In this document: in pieces, positions 22,505-32,471 of the stretch
How the letters are laid out: every line of letters starts with the position of its first letter
Position numbering within the stretch: the stretch's first letter is position 1
From: Nemertoderma westbladi
Taxonomy: Eukaryota; Xenacoelomorpha; Nemertodermatida; Nemertodermatidae
DNA length: 38,919 bases
Direction of reading: 5' to 3'
Assembly (NCBI GenBank): GCA_032718475.1
Contig: JAUCBJ010001822.1
Span: 1 to 38,919, forward strand
Made by a program: the position numbers and the translations under genes
The notes under the pieces: generated by a model
Seen by the model: only the letters and a program-made list of their open reading frames with translations
Told to the model about the DNA's origin: nothing
Database searches by the model: none

Positions 22505-24864
22505 TAATCAAGATAAACAAATATGCTAGAAAAGTAGAAGATCTTTTACACGTTAAATGTTCATTTAGTTCATTGAATTAAAATATAATGCAAATATTAT
22601 TGATTATAAAATGAATTGAAGCATTACATCACTTTTTTCAAAAGTGATGGTAAATTGGCCGTAAAGTTTGGCTACTGAGGTTTTAGAATGTGCTGATTTA
22701 ATTGTGTCGAGGCTTTTACTGACGGGCTGATAAAACTAATGATTGTCCCCAAGCTTAACTCATGCATTAAAGTATAGGTTCTGTATGCAAGTCCGTGAAC
22801 GCTACGGTGCCTCGGGATACCTACCACACGGTAGGAACGTTCACTGAATTTGTGAATATATATATACTACTGTATATAATAATATATAGAAACAATGTGA
22901 TCCAGTCTCCTATCAAAAATGAAACCTAACTACAAATAAACACTTTAATAACTGCATGAATAACTATCCTATATATTAGAAAATACAGGACTTTTAGTCC
23001 GCCGAAAGGGGTAAGTCTACATACTAAATTTGATAAAAATAAAGGGTTTCAGGATTTAAACACTGTACCCGGGGAAACACAGCTCCATCATCAGCAGTGT
23101 ACTGTGAGTCCCTACCCTATCTAAATACAGCACAGTACCAATTGACCAATATAATACAGGAAATGAAACCAAATACTGAAATAGAGAAATAAACAAATCA
23201 GACCGGTAGTAAATAGATGAAACCCAAAAACTGATACCACTAAAGCCTAAATAAAATACATGAAACCAAAATAAGAATGAACCCAAATGAGAATAGTGAC
23301 CAAATAGTGAACTACTATATCTAACCTGCATAACAAATAAATCTATAATGGCTGTATTGCACAGTCTAATAATAGATATGTTATATAATGGTATGAATAC
23401 AGCAGTAAATAACAACCCAAAGACCATACAGACACCCCCCCCCCCCCCAAACACTGATAGGATAATGATACCCAATAGAACGATGTAAACGTAAGAAATT
23501 TGATATTTGTCGGTACACAGCAGCCGTCAGGCGGCTGTGTACCGTATGTTTGGTATGCCGTACGACGTTGTCGTTGACTTGATTAGTGTTAGATGGCATA
23601 TCAATTTAGAGTTTGGACTTGATCATCTAACAATAACCAATAAGCTACTAAACTTACACTTACAGTACAGTATTACTCTACAATTATATTTGGGGTTGAA
23701 AGTAAATTTGTATGCGAATCATTTGTAGTGGTTCATATTTAAGAATGACTCCTAATCATCTCTTAGACCAGTATCCTAAATCACCCATCAATAATGGTCT
23801 GGTAAGGATTCCAAATTTGTGAAAACATTTGAATTTCGACGAGAAAGCTGGGATTTGGGCGTTCAACTGTTTTTTCTCTCCTCACTCCTCCTAATGTAGA
23901 TACTTTTTTTTATTAAACCAATATATTTGATTTTACTTAGAGTTTCTTAAGCTCGTTTTATATAACTGGTCATTGAAATGAAATAACTGACTCAGTTCGG
24001 ATTTTAGAATCGAGTTCCAGATATGGGTCCGTCAGACATTCATCATTCCTGTCAATCATTACATTATGACTTGAGTGTGAGAAGGTACAAGATAAAAATC
24101 GAAACAATAAGAACAAATTCGTAATTTATTACTAAATCCGAATAATAAAAAATATAATATAGCTGAAGAGAGATACGAAAGTTGTAGTATTTTTTGTCCT
24201 GATCTTTCCAGTGGTAACCTAATACATATTTTCGACAGGATATCTCAACTAGTCCAATTAATATTTAGTATTATATTTATAATTAACAATGTAAATTATT
24301 TTTAGTGGTAATATATCTAATATATCATTATTATCCAATAATGATCGTTTAAAATATTAAATAAAATAAAATACAATAGGCGCAATTATAAAATATAAGT
24401 AAGATAAATTACAAAATATTATTTACCAATTATAGGAAAGGTGCAGCTTACTATGGTAAGAAATTATAACCAAAACTATAAACGAATGTCAATAAATAAA
24501 TAGAACAAGTTACAGTTCTATTTTGTAGAGTAATCAGCTGTTATTAGAGTCGAAATTCCACTGAAAGCGGATGAGTTTTAAAGCACCCCTTGCCCCCCTT
24601 ACCTACACGATTGAAGGGTGGAGGTAATAATTATTGTAGTTTAGATAGTTATCAAAACGGTACCATGACCTACAGTATGATACTAAAATACTGAGAAGAA
24701 AGATTCGAGTTTCTATCATATCCTGCCATGTCAGCCATGTCATCCTGACATGAATGAAAATATACTATATAGAAGATTAATGTAAGCATTTTCATAAAAA
24801 ATAGTAAACGCTGTTTCTACTGTATTACCTAAGAAAAATACGTGGCCTTAATGAAAATAATAAG
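22505..24864. other. Intergenic, AT-rich, between convergent genes
   Basis: No gene is supported. It contains a hairpin at about 22793-22847 (gtgaacg paired with cgttcac, with ctaccacacggtag inside), a TA-rich tract near 22855-22890, a run of 14 C at 23435-23448 and the strong hairpin at 23511-23544. A 139-codon minus-strand frame at 23056-23475 looks hydrophobic only because of AT-rich composition. Confidence 0.5.
23511..23544. repeat. 15-bp-arm hairpin
   Basis: cggtacacagcagcc pairs with ggcggctgtgtaccg at 14 of 15 positions around a four-base loop. Its GC content is far above its surroundings. No terminator-type T run follows, and its role is unknown. Confidence 0.7.
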
Positions 24865-25753
24865 TTAGTTAAGGGAAAATATAATAGCAATTAGAAAAAC
24901 CACAAGTTCATAACTTCGAGAGATCCTTTGCGATGAGTTTACATTAGCGAGTAAACACGAAGCTTCAGCGCGCTGGACCTCGCATGCGTCGTTACAAGGA
25001 TCATCCTCGTTGCATTCCGATTTCGCTTCCTCGCTGAGAACGCTTCCGGAAGAGGTGTAGAACTTGGCCGGCTCGGCGATGTCAACCCTGGAGCCGCGAG
25101 CTGTGCCGATCTTCTGGTAAACCCGCTCGCTGCTCGAGGTCCGATTTATCTGGTAGTTGACGATGTTCCATGGTATATCCCCGGTTCCGTCGTACCAGAA
25201 GTTGAAACTTCGAGGTCCTTCGACGACACGAGCCCGTCTTATCGATTCGAACAATGCATCCGTGTAGAAATAGTCGGTGTACTCTCTGTTGTTGCTATTG
25301 GATATATCGTCGATGTAGCAAATTCCATATTTCTTTGGATTCGTCTTGTCGAGATATTGATATTCGTGCCACACCGTCGGGGGGTTCTTGTTTATACTCG
25401 TGACGCGAAGGTTCGGTAAACATTTGCTACGGATGTAGTCATGGATACCGCTAGCAATGACGCGAACCGCCCTAATCGTGTTGGGAACGTGAGGGTCTAT
25501 ATCGAACTCATCAGTATCATCATCGAAAAAGTTGTTGTTGTTATTGTTGTTGTTGTTGTTGTTAGGGAAACATTGTCGGCCTTGGCAGGCGTGCTCAAAA
25601 AAGAATTTTTGAACATATTGTTGGAGTCCATTGTTTATACCTCGACGTCCTTCCTGAATAGCTTTCATATAATTCCGGAACGATGCGAAAACCTCCCTTT
25701 CCTCTTCATCCCTAATATCCTTGTTGAAATCTTGCCTTGGATTCGATTCTGAC
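24865..25753 (-). CDS. Class C GPCR-like ligand-binding domain, terminal exon with GPI-anchor-like tail
   Basis: The exon starts after the acceptor tttatttag at 25753 (intron phase 2) and ends at TAA 24865-24867, giving about 295 residues. It begins SESNPRQDF and passes FFFEHACQGRQCFP. An 11-Asn run encoded by an AAC repeat (25531-25563) and an acidic stretch (FFDDDTDEFDID) follow. Next come NTIRAVRVIASGIHDYI, FNFWYDGTGDIPWNIVNYQI and YQKIGTARGSRVDI. This matches the second half of the venus-flytrap module of metabotropic glutamate-type receptors (AVYA-like helix, F..NGDAP.-like loop, YDI.NYQ). It then has a short Cys-rich part (ECNEDDPCNDAC). There is no seven-helix domain. It ends NSSQRISRSYELVVFLIAII and FSLN, a hydrophobic tail with no cytoplasmic residues, as expected for GPI attachment. 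A single-pass anchor is an alternative. Candidate N-glycosylation sites: NRTS, NSS. Confidence 0.7.
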
Positions 25754-25919
25754 CTAAATAAATCAATTTATTAAATACTTAATTTCATCCCATAGTTATT
25801 GATATCTATACAGCCTAATGACAGAAAAAGTGTTAGATATATGGAAGTTGGCGGTATAAGGAATTTTTTACATCGCAAGATTCTTAAGAAATATTATTAT
25901 ATTGTAGGGTGGTTTGAAT

Positions 25920-26060
25920 AAAAACAAGTAAACACTTGTAAGTGAACACTTCTATGAAAAGTGAAGTAGAGAAGTGAAGAGTGAAGTGATGAGTGAACTC
26001 TTAAAATTCGCTTGAATAAAGAAAACCTTCACTTTCACTTATACTTCACTCTTCACTTCA
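25920..26060. repeat. AAGTGAA-rich foldback
   Basis: About ten AAGTGAA/GAGTGAA-type heptamers lie at 25933-26002, and their inverse (ttcacttt, cttcactcttcacttc) at 26028-26060. The tract gaagtgaagagtgaagt pairs with acttcactcttcacttc. It lies in the intron between the two class C receptor-like exons. It is either a foldback element or a repeat-expanded motif cluster. Confidence 0.6.
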
Positions 26061-26905
26061 GCCAATCATCGGTAATTATAAATGTATTGCTTTGTTAATT
26101 GGTTGGATTCGAACTTGTTAAAATTTCGGTCATTTTAATTGAAAATTCTAGAACAAAGTCGGTTTTCAAAAATGTCGGTAATTTTAATTAAAGATTCTAG
26201 AACAACAGCAGTTTTTTACATTTATTAATGTTGTAGAACATCACGCGGACAAGAAAATGTATTTAATTTTGATGCATGGTATAGCTAGTATTTTGGGATT
26301 AGCTAGTGATTTAAAAAATGTTAATTATTTTACAAATCTTGGTTGTTGAAAAATGTTCCAAAACACTTTCTAGATTGGGGAAAATCAATCTTTCCACGGT
26401 AGCCAGTATTTTAAGACATATTTTTATATTGTAATCTTTTCCCGATGTATCCAAATCGTACATAATAATTTGAGTTTGTATCATTCAGTATAAAATATTC
26501 GTTTTTCAATAAATTAAAATATGCCTAAAAGACAGAAAGTAACCTTATTTTTAATAAGTTATTGTACTTAAAAGGTGGACTCTGAGATATTATCCTTCAA
26601 ACATTAGGTCACAGACAGACAAACAAACAGACCGACCGACAGATACTTTGCTAACGCTAATTTATGAATTCGTCGCTCGCACCAGATAGGTCAGTAACCA
26701 GTAATAAAAACTACCAGTATAGCATTTAGAATAATATAATTAGCACAACGTAAAAAATAATCTGTGATATGTCGACCGTTTAGTAACAACGTTGTTGCTT
26801 ACTGGAAAAACAAATTCTAATAAAAAATATAGTTCGTTCTTTAAAATTACATTAAACTTATAAATTACGATCCAAAGTGAAACGTTAAGTGATGGTCTTA
26901 CTTAC
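26061..26905. other. Intron of the class C receptor-like gene
   Basis: AT-rich intron. It has two diverged tandem blocks around 26120-26215, each with aattttaatt and ttctagaacaa, and a short simple repeat of gaca/gacc units at about 26608-26643. No exon signals apart from those bounding it. Confidence 0.6.
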
Positions 26906-27066
26906 GTTATAGTAATTGCACCTAGAGCAGCAAAATTGGTATCCTTGACAACTGCTTTAGAATCACCCCAATACGTAGCGCTAATCCAAAAGTATTGGGT
27001 GCCAGTTAATGAGGCCTCTTTGAGAATAGCTTGAGTTTCTTTTTCGTTGGTCAGCAGGACAACAGC
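26906..27066 (-). CDS. Class C GPCR-like ligand-binding domain, internal exon
   Basis: 161 bp bounded by the acceptor atatctgtag (just above 27066) and the donor gtaagt (26905 downward). It reads AVVLLTNEKETQAILKEASL, then TGTQYFWISATYWGDSKAVV and ends NFAALGAITI plus two bases. This is the metabotropic glutamate receptor-type segment in which VV.F.NE......A is followed by F.W...D.WG and an A.GAITI strand. The two leftover bases complete a codon with the first base of the 25753 exon, so the phases agree. Upstream exons, including a signal peptide and the first lobe, are not in the part of the window I could recognise. They must lie beyond the Gypsy-bearing minisatellite or outside the window. 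Confidence 0.75.
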
Positions 27067-27109
27067 CTACAGATATATTACAATTGTATTAACTTATTGA
27101 ATTGATTTT

Positions 27110-27306
27110 GGCTCCCCTACCGTACTCCCAACTCACCATGGCTCCCCTACCGTGCTCCACACTCACCATGGCTCCCTACAGTGCTCCCAACTCACCTTAG
27201 CTCCCCTATAGTACTCCCAACTCACCAAGGCCCCCTATAGTGCTCCCAACTTACCTTAGCTCCCTTAGAGTGCTCCCCACTCACCTTGGCTCCCTACCGT
27301 GCTCCC
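27110..27306. repeat. Minisatellite, left part
   Basis: Units of about 27-33 bp built on ctcccaactcaccatggctc then ccctaccgtg. It is the same family as 33646-34680; the Gypsy element inserted inside the array. Its last five bases, ctccc (27302-27306), are repeated just after the element. Confidence 0.85.
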
Positions 27307-28093
27307 TATAAAAGTACATAAATTAATTTATAATCCACAGAAAAGGCCTGACTTTATTAACCTAATAGGTGATACAGTGTACTGCACTACAAGGACAAAT
27401 TACTACTAGGATCGGCATGCTGCATTGCAGCTGCATTTTTAAGGATGCTGTGCCGGCTTATCGACAAAATTGCACCGCCACAACTCCCTATCACCCATGA
27501 CATTTGCTAGATCATCCGCATCTTCAAGGCCAGTGTCCTTTAAGATGCGTCTCAAGAAAGTCATGGGCTGTCCACCATGCTTATTCACTCCAAGAGGCTG
27601 CCAAAGTACAAGATTATGCACTGGCTGGTCCTCACGGCAAAAGCAATGTCCTGCAAAGCGGAGGCGATTTTGTTCTAGTGTCAAGCTTGGGGGAACCAAT
27701 GAGACACCTCCAATGTTATATAGTGTCTGGTTGGAGATGTGTGCATTGTACTTGACACAATGAACCCGGCGTAGCATTCTTGTGAATGTGCCATCCAGAG
27801 ATTTGGTGTCCTTAGCAGTTAGAGCCCAGCATGGGCTTCCATAGAGGAGTACTGGAACTACTGCTGCTCTAAATAATCGGACCTTAAGTTTCCGATTAAT
27901 TCTCGGTGACTTCCAAATCCTGGAAAGCCTATTCAAGGCTGCCGGACAAATACTCTAGTCCCTTCACCGGCCGCTAGTTTTTCTAAAGTCTGACTGTTAC
28001 GTGTTTAATAGGTGATACAGTGTACTGCACTACACGGACAAATACTCTAGTCCCTTCACCGGTTGCTAGTTTTTCTAAAGTCTGACTGTTACA
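27307..28093 (-). repeat. Gypsy 3' LTR, interrupted by a non-LTR copy
   Basis: Starts tataaaagtac and ends gactgttaca on the plus strand, so on the element's own strand it begins TGTAACAGTC. Total 787 bp; subtracting the 543-bp insertion and its 8-bp duplicate leaves exactly 236 bp, equal to the other LTR. Two internal repeat units start ggtgatacagtgtactgc (27367 and about 28010). Confidence 0.9.
27401..27943 (-). mobile_element. 5'-truncated non-LTR retrotransposon in the LTR
   Basis: Bases 27439-27936 encode on the minus strand the end of a reverse-transcriptase ORF (with LLYGSPCWALTAKDTKSL, RMLRRVHCVKYNAHISN and GHCFCREDQPVHNL). After the stop, the 3' end finishes gccgatcctagtagta, a short TAG-repeat tail. 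It is flanked by ggacaaat at 27393-27400 and 27944-27951, an 8-bp target duplication. The C-terminal layout (YG...W, R.LAGH-like block, W.R) resembles RTE- or CR1-group elements. The reverse-transcriptase core is lost by 5' truncation. It is highly similar to the copy at 30986-31956 but reads through a Trp codon that is a stop there. Confidence 0.9.
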
Positions 28094-28106
28094 TTAGCTT
28101 TCCTCC
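28094..28106 (-). promoter_or_regulatory. Polypurine tract of the Gypsy element
   Basis: On the element strand ggaggaaag ends just before taa and the LTR's TGTAAC. It would prime plus-strand DNA synthesis. The integrase stop codon (28094-28096) overlaps it. Confidence 0.7.
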
Positions 28107-29457
28107 AGTCTATTTCCATGCCTTCTCCCGTGTTGTGGTCCTAATTGAGTAGAGTCGAACCAATTTGGCTTTCTTCTATTTCTCCTTGTTGGTGCTGTTA
28201 TTGTGATCCACTGCCCTTCCTGACTATTTTCTGGCATCTCCCCGGCCGATCCTTCTTTATCTGTGATATCTGACTGTCCCATACCACTCCCGATGCCGAC
28301 ATCTACATGACATCCCTCTTCCGACTTCAGATCAATGTAATCATCGTCTGTATCTGAGCTGTCTACCCTTTCGAGCTTGTTGCTGTGCTTAATGAGATGT
28401 TCTGGACGTTTATGAAGTAGTTTGCACTTCGCCATATTCCGCTTTCTTATTTTTGTTCTGCGCTCTGCTATGATCTGAGTTCCCTTGATCTCTGTTACCT
28501 TATAAGGCTTGGGGTCGAACGGTGGTTTCACGGTGCTTTTTTCTTGCTTGATTAGGACTTCCGCGCCTGGCGTGATTGGCTGTACCCTGGCTCTTCTTCT
28601 CTTATCCCTTCCTACCTTCCTTGCAGCCCTTGTCTGTCTGTCCCTTTCCTTGGCCTCGATATGTGTTTGGTCTCGAGATGGTTTAATTAGAGTTGGAATT
28701 CTTGTTCGGATCTTCCGGTCCATGATGAGCTCACTAGGTGACTTACCAGTACTGGGATGTGGTGTATTACGGTAGTTCAGCAATCGCCTCCTCACCTCTG
28801 CTTTAGGGTCTTTCCCCTCCGCTATCGCAGTGTGTGTAGTAGCACAGCCATAAATCGCTCTGCCACCCCATTCTCATGCGTTATAGTTTCTGGGACACCT
28901 AACACACTGAAGCTTCTATCTAAGACAGGTTTTAGCTACTCGAAGCTGGTGCTGTTAACAATCTCCACCTCTGGCCACCGTGAGTATAGATCAATGATCA
29001 CATGGAAATAGTATTTCCCACCAATTGGTCCCTTGAAATCTGCTGCACAATCGACCCATGGGCCCTCTGGCGTTTCCCTTTCAATCATGGGGGGTGGACT
29101 GTTTCTGCCAACTGCCACCATACAGGCCACACAGCTCTCCACATATGACTTGACATCTCCTGTGAGTCCTGGCCACCAGACTGATTGTCTGAGCTGCCTC
29201 AGCATAGAGTCTCTCCCTGGGTGGCCTTCATGTGCTGCTCCTAACACGTCTGGTCGAAGTTTGCTTGGTATGAGAAGTCTATCTCCCCTTAGAATGACCC
29301 CATCATTTATGCCCAGTTCGGTAAAACATTCTTGGTACCCCTCTCTGCACAATTCGGGCCTCAGTTTACCTTTCTGTATGTCCTCTATCAGGTGCTGGAA
29401 GACCGCATCTTTCCTGGTGTAGCACCGTAGGATTGGTAATGTAACTGCATCCAACAT
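28094..29457 (-). pseudogene. Gypsy integrase, with core deletion
   Basis: The upper frame (28936-29457) has HEGH and CVAC spaced as the HHCC zinc-binding domain, with VWWPGL between. VDCAADFKGP (first catalytic Asp) and VIIDLYSRWPEV follow. A stop at 28936 and frame changes come next. The PETIT block runs straight into HENGVAERF, so the usual segment with the DNG motif (second catalytic Asp) and the following 30-40 residues appears deleted; the Glu of NGVAE remains. The lower frame (28094-28795) has LLNYRNTPHPSTGKSPSEL and a basic C-terminal domain. It would insert the cDNA into the genome, but is inactive here. Confidence 0.85.
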
Positions 29458-29539
29458 TGATTACACTCTGTTTACAATAATCTCGGAATCCTCTTCCTCG
29501 TCTTTGATCCCCAATGTTGCCCTTTCTGTAACACTGTAC

Positions 29540-29857
29540 TGTTTCCTTGGTGGAGGATTCCTGGAGCCATAATCTGCTGGGATGGTCGTTCCAGGCTCAT
29601 ATACTACATCGAAGTCAAAACCCCTTAGACTTGTGCATAGCTACCCTTATAGGCAGTGAGCGGGAGTGGGATCTATACATTGGAATCAATGGTTCGTGGT
29701 CCACCACTACTGTAAACTTGGTACCGTATAGGTACATCCTGTTGGCAAGAACTCCACTTAGAATACCCAGTGAATCTCCGTCCACCTTACCATAGTTCAT
29801 CTCTGCTGCCGTCTTGGCTCTGCTGTTGTGGGTAACTGGACGTCACACTGAATGGTC
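29540..29857 (-). pseudogene. Gypsy RNase H domain, frameshifted
   Basis: The frame 29615-29800 reads LGILSGVLANRMYLYGTKF and TVVVDHEPLIPMY. It continues to FDFDVVYEPGTTIPADYGSR, the standard end of Gypsy RNase H. A frameshift near 29830 separates it from the RT frame, which still carries the first RNase H strand (TRLYVDEGPAGVAATV). The last 77 bp of this domain (29546-29622) are duplicated, inverted and identical, at 30999-31075 inside the second non-LTR insertion. Confidence 0.85.
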
Positions 29858-30977
29858 CTACCCTGGAACCTCATACTTCTGTGCCACTGTAGCAGCCACT
29901 CCAGCGGGTCCCTCATCCACATATAGTCTGGTTGGCCTGTTAGGGTCATAGTTAGCCAGCACCCTGTCGGAGGTCAGAAGACCCTTCAATTCCTCAAAGC
30001 TTGCCTCACACTCGCTGGTCCACTCAAACTTAATTTTATTGGCGGTAAGGCGTCGCAGTGGTTTAGTCACATCCGAATAAGTTCTTCCAGTATTGCCTGA
30101 CTCTGGACGCATGAATACTTGACAAAACTGCACGGTTTGGAGGAATGACTTGACACCAGCCTTGTCCCTTGGTCTCGACCAAGCACTGATGGTCTCAACC
30201 TTCCCTGGGTCAGCCGACATCCCTTGCCTCGAATAAATATTACCAAACCACTTCAACTGGGCGACCCCGAACTGGGACTTCTCCTTCCTTAATGTAAGTC
30301 CGTATTGTTCAAGTCTTTGCAACAGAGCCTCTAGCCTTATATCGTGCTGCTTCCCGGTGCCATGTACTACCACATTGTCCTTGATTTGCTGGATCCCTTC
30401 CAGCCCCTCTACAATGAGCCTGATTCTCTCATGACACTCACTGCTGGCGCTTGATATACCCATCACCAGTGTATTGAAACGGTGTAAGGCCCAGGATGTA
30501 TAAAATACAATCAGCTCTTTACTCTCCTCATCCATTTCGAACTGATGGAAGGCATGATTGAGGTCGACTACTGTGAATCGATCTGACCCAAGAAAGTTGT
30601 GACGAAGTTCCTGCGGTGTAGGGATTGGAAAATGCGAAGTTTTAACTGCATTCGCCATGGGTCGTGTATCTAAATTGACTCTAATCTTCTTGTCAGTCCA
30701 GCTCTTATGCGTGATTACCACATTGCTGATCCATCCACGTGCTGAGCTAGATGGAAGTGGACCACTCACCACTCCTTCCCTCTTCAACTCTGCTATATGT
30801 TCTCTGAAAAGTTCCTTGTACTGCAGAGCAATCGGTCGCTGTTTCTGCTGCACTGGCTTGATAGTGTGGTCGACCTCTATGTGTACTGCCTCTACTTTAG
30901 CTCGTCCTACTCCGTGGAATAATGCCTCATGTTTAGCAAGTATCTCACTCATCCTGTAGTCTATTTGAGCCTCCGTC
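29858..30977 (-). pseudogene. Gypsy reverse transcriptase, catalytic site mutated
   Basis: An uninterrupted frame of about 370 residues. It shows HTIKPVQQKQRPIAL, RVNLDTRPMANAV, FTVVDLNHAFHQFEM (motif A with its Asp), FNTLVMGISSAS (motif B) and QQIKDNVVVHG at motif C, where the second Asp of the catalytic pair is Asn. The thumb and connection follow (LTLRKEKSQFG, VKSFLQTVQF, FEWTSECEASFEELKG). The open frame extends further upstream to 31039, but those codons belong to the inserted non-LTR/Gypsy chimera and are not native. The closest group by motif is the K02A2.6-like Ty3/Gypsy set. Confidence 0.9.
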
Positions 30978-30985
30978 TGATCCCC

Positions 30986-31956
30986 CGATCCACAGGCAGG
31001 TTTTGACTTCGATGTAGTATATGAGCCTGGAACGACCATCCCAGCAGATTATGGCTCCAGGAATCCTCCACCAAGAATCCTCCACCAGAAGTCGAGGAAA
31101 TCCTGCCAAGTACCTAACTGATCTAGACTTTGCTGATGACTTAGGAGTACTCTCAGAATCATTAGAGGGAGCCCAATGGCTCCTCAGCTCATTAGAACAT
31201 GCTGCTTCTAGTGTTGGTCTTTTTATTAACTCCAGAAAGACCAAAATTCTGACAGTTAACTTTGAAAGTCCTCAGCAAGTCTCTGATCGGATGAGCATAA
31301 GCTCAAAGGATGGTATGCTTGAGCATGTGGACGACTTCTGTTACCTGGGATCATGGATCCGGAAGTCAGGTGAGGACCTTCGAATACGTAAGGGAAAGGC
31401 ATGGGCAGCCTTGAATAGGCTTTCCAGGATTTGGAAGTCACCGAGAATTAATCGGAAACTTAAGGTCCGATTATTTAGAGCAGCAGTAGTTCCAGTACTC
31501 CTCTACGGGAGTCCATGCTGGGCTCTATCTGCTGAGGACACCAAATCTCTGAATGGCACATTCACAAGAATGCTACGCCGGGTTCATTGTGTCAAGTACA
31601 ATGCACACATCTCCAACCAGACACTATATAACATTGGAGGTGTCTCATTGGTTCCCCCAAGCTTGACACTAGAACAAAATCGCCTCTGCTTTGCAGGACA
31701 TTGCTTTCGCCATGAGGACCAGCCAGTGCATAATCTTGTACTTTAGCAAACTCATGGAGTGAATAAGCATGGTGGACAGCCCATGACTTTCTTGAGACGC
31801 ATCTTAAAGGACACTGGCCTTAAAGATGTGGATGATCTAGCAAATGTCATGGGTGATAGGGAGTTGTGGTGGTGCAATTTTGTTGACAAGCCGGCACAGC
31901 ATTCTTAAAAATGCAGCTGCAATGCAGCATGCCGATCCTAGTAGTAGTAGTAGTAG
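30986..31956 (+). mobile_element. Chimeric non-LTR insertion: Gypsy RNase H piece fused to non-LTR 3' end
   Basis: It is flanked by tgatcccc at 30978-30985 and 31957-31964, an 8-bp target duplication. Removing the insert and one duplicate rejoins Gypsy protease and RT in frame. It begins with 13 unexplained bases, then 77 bp identical to the sense strand of the Gypsy RNase H end (30999-31075). A 14-bp echo (gaatcctccacca repeated) follows, then the non-LTR ORF from about 31085. The ORF has LTDLDFADDLGVL (catalytic FADD), GLFINSRKTKIL and the same C-terminus as at 27401-27943. A TAG stop at 31744 interrupts the ORF. It ends in (TAG)n at 31939-31956. The likely origin is a template switch during target-primed reverse transcription. 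Confidence 0.85.
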
Positions 31957-31964
31957 TGATCCCC

Positions 31965-32405
31965 TGATACTATTCCTAATGGAATTGGCTCTTTTAGGTC
32001 CATGCGGAGTCGTCCTACCCCTTCTGACCTACTTTGACCCTCTGGAGTAAAATTGAGTATTCTGAGCGCCTCACTATCTCGTAGTCCCAACAGCGATTGT
32101 GTTTCCCCAGCAACCACATACACTATGGTGATCCTCTCCGCCCCACTCTTGGCTGTCAGCTGGCATTTAGTGCAGTCCAGGATGGGCATCTTCATATTGG
32201 TGCCAAAGGGGGAGAAATTGGTATAGTTTTTCTTAAGTTTAATCCTGGGATCACCCTTTGAGTGTTTCACCTTAGCCCAGTCTGTCTCACTCAGTAGTGT
32301 TTTATTAATACCACTATCTATGAGAAGATCTAGTTTAACTTGCTGCAAGGACCTGCGGTTAGGCAAATCTCCTCTCGTTTGCTGAGGTCTCCTTTTACAG
32401 CCCAC
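31965..32405 (-). pseudogene. Gypsy aspartic protease
   Basis: The minus-strand frame carries KLDLLIDSGINKTLL, an aspartic-protease active site (DSG), then AERITIVYVVAGETQSLLGL, the flap and C-terminal glycine-leucine block. The protein's last five Tyr codons belong to the reverse complement of the inserted element's (TAG)n tail and are not native. It would process the Gag-Pol polyprotein. It sits between gag and the non-LTR insertion that separates it from RT. Confidence 0.85.
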
Positions 32406-32471
32406 ACCCAGTCTGTATACCCCTCGGACACCTGCCCTACCGACTCACTGTCAGTATAACTCTCCAGCTCC

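Noticed and set aside
23056-23475. 139-codon hydrophobic minus-strand frame resembling a membrane protein
   Set aside because: Composition is explained by AT-rich codons and a poly-G (Gly) run; no family signature or splice context.
30978-31039. Extension of the Gypsy RT frame upstream to an ATG at 31039
   Set aside because: Those codons lie in the inserted chimera and its target duplicate, antisense to RNase H, so they are not a native start.
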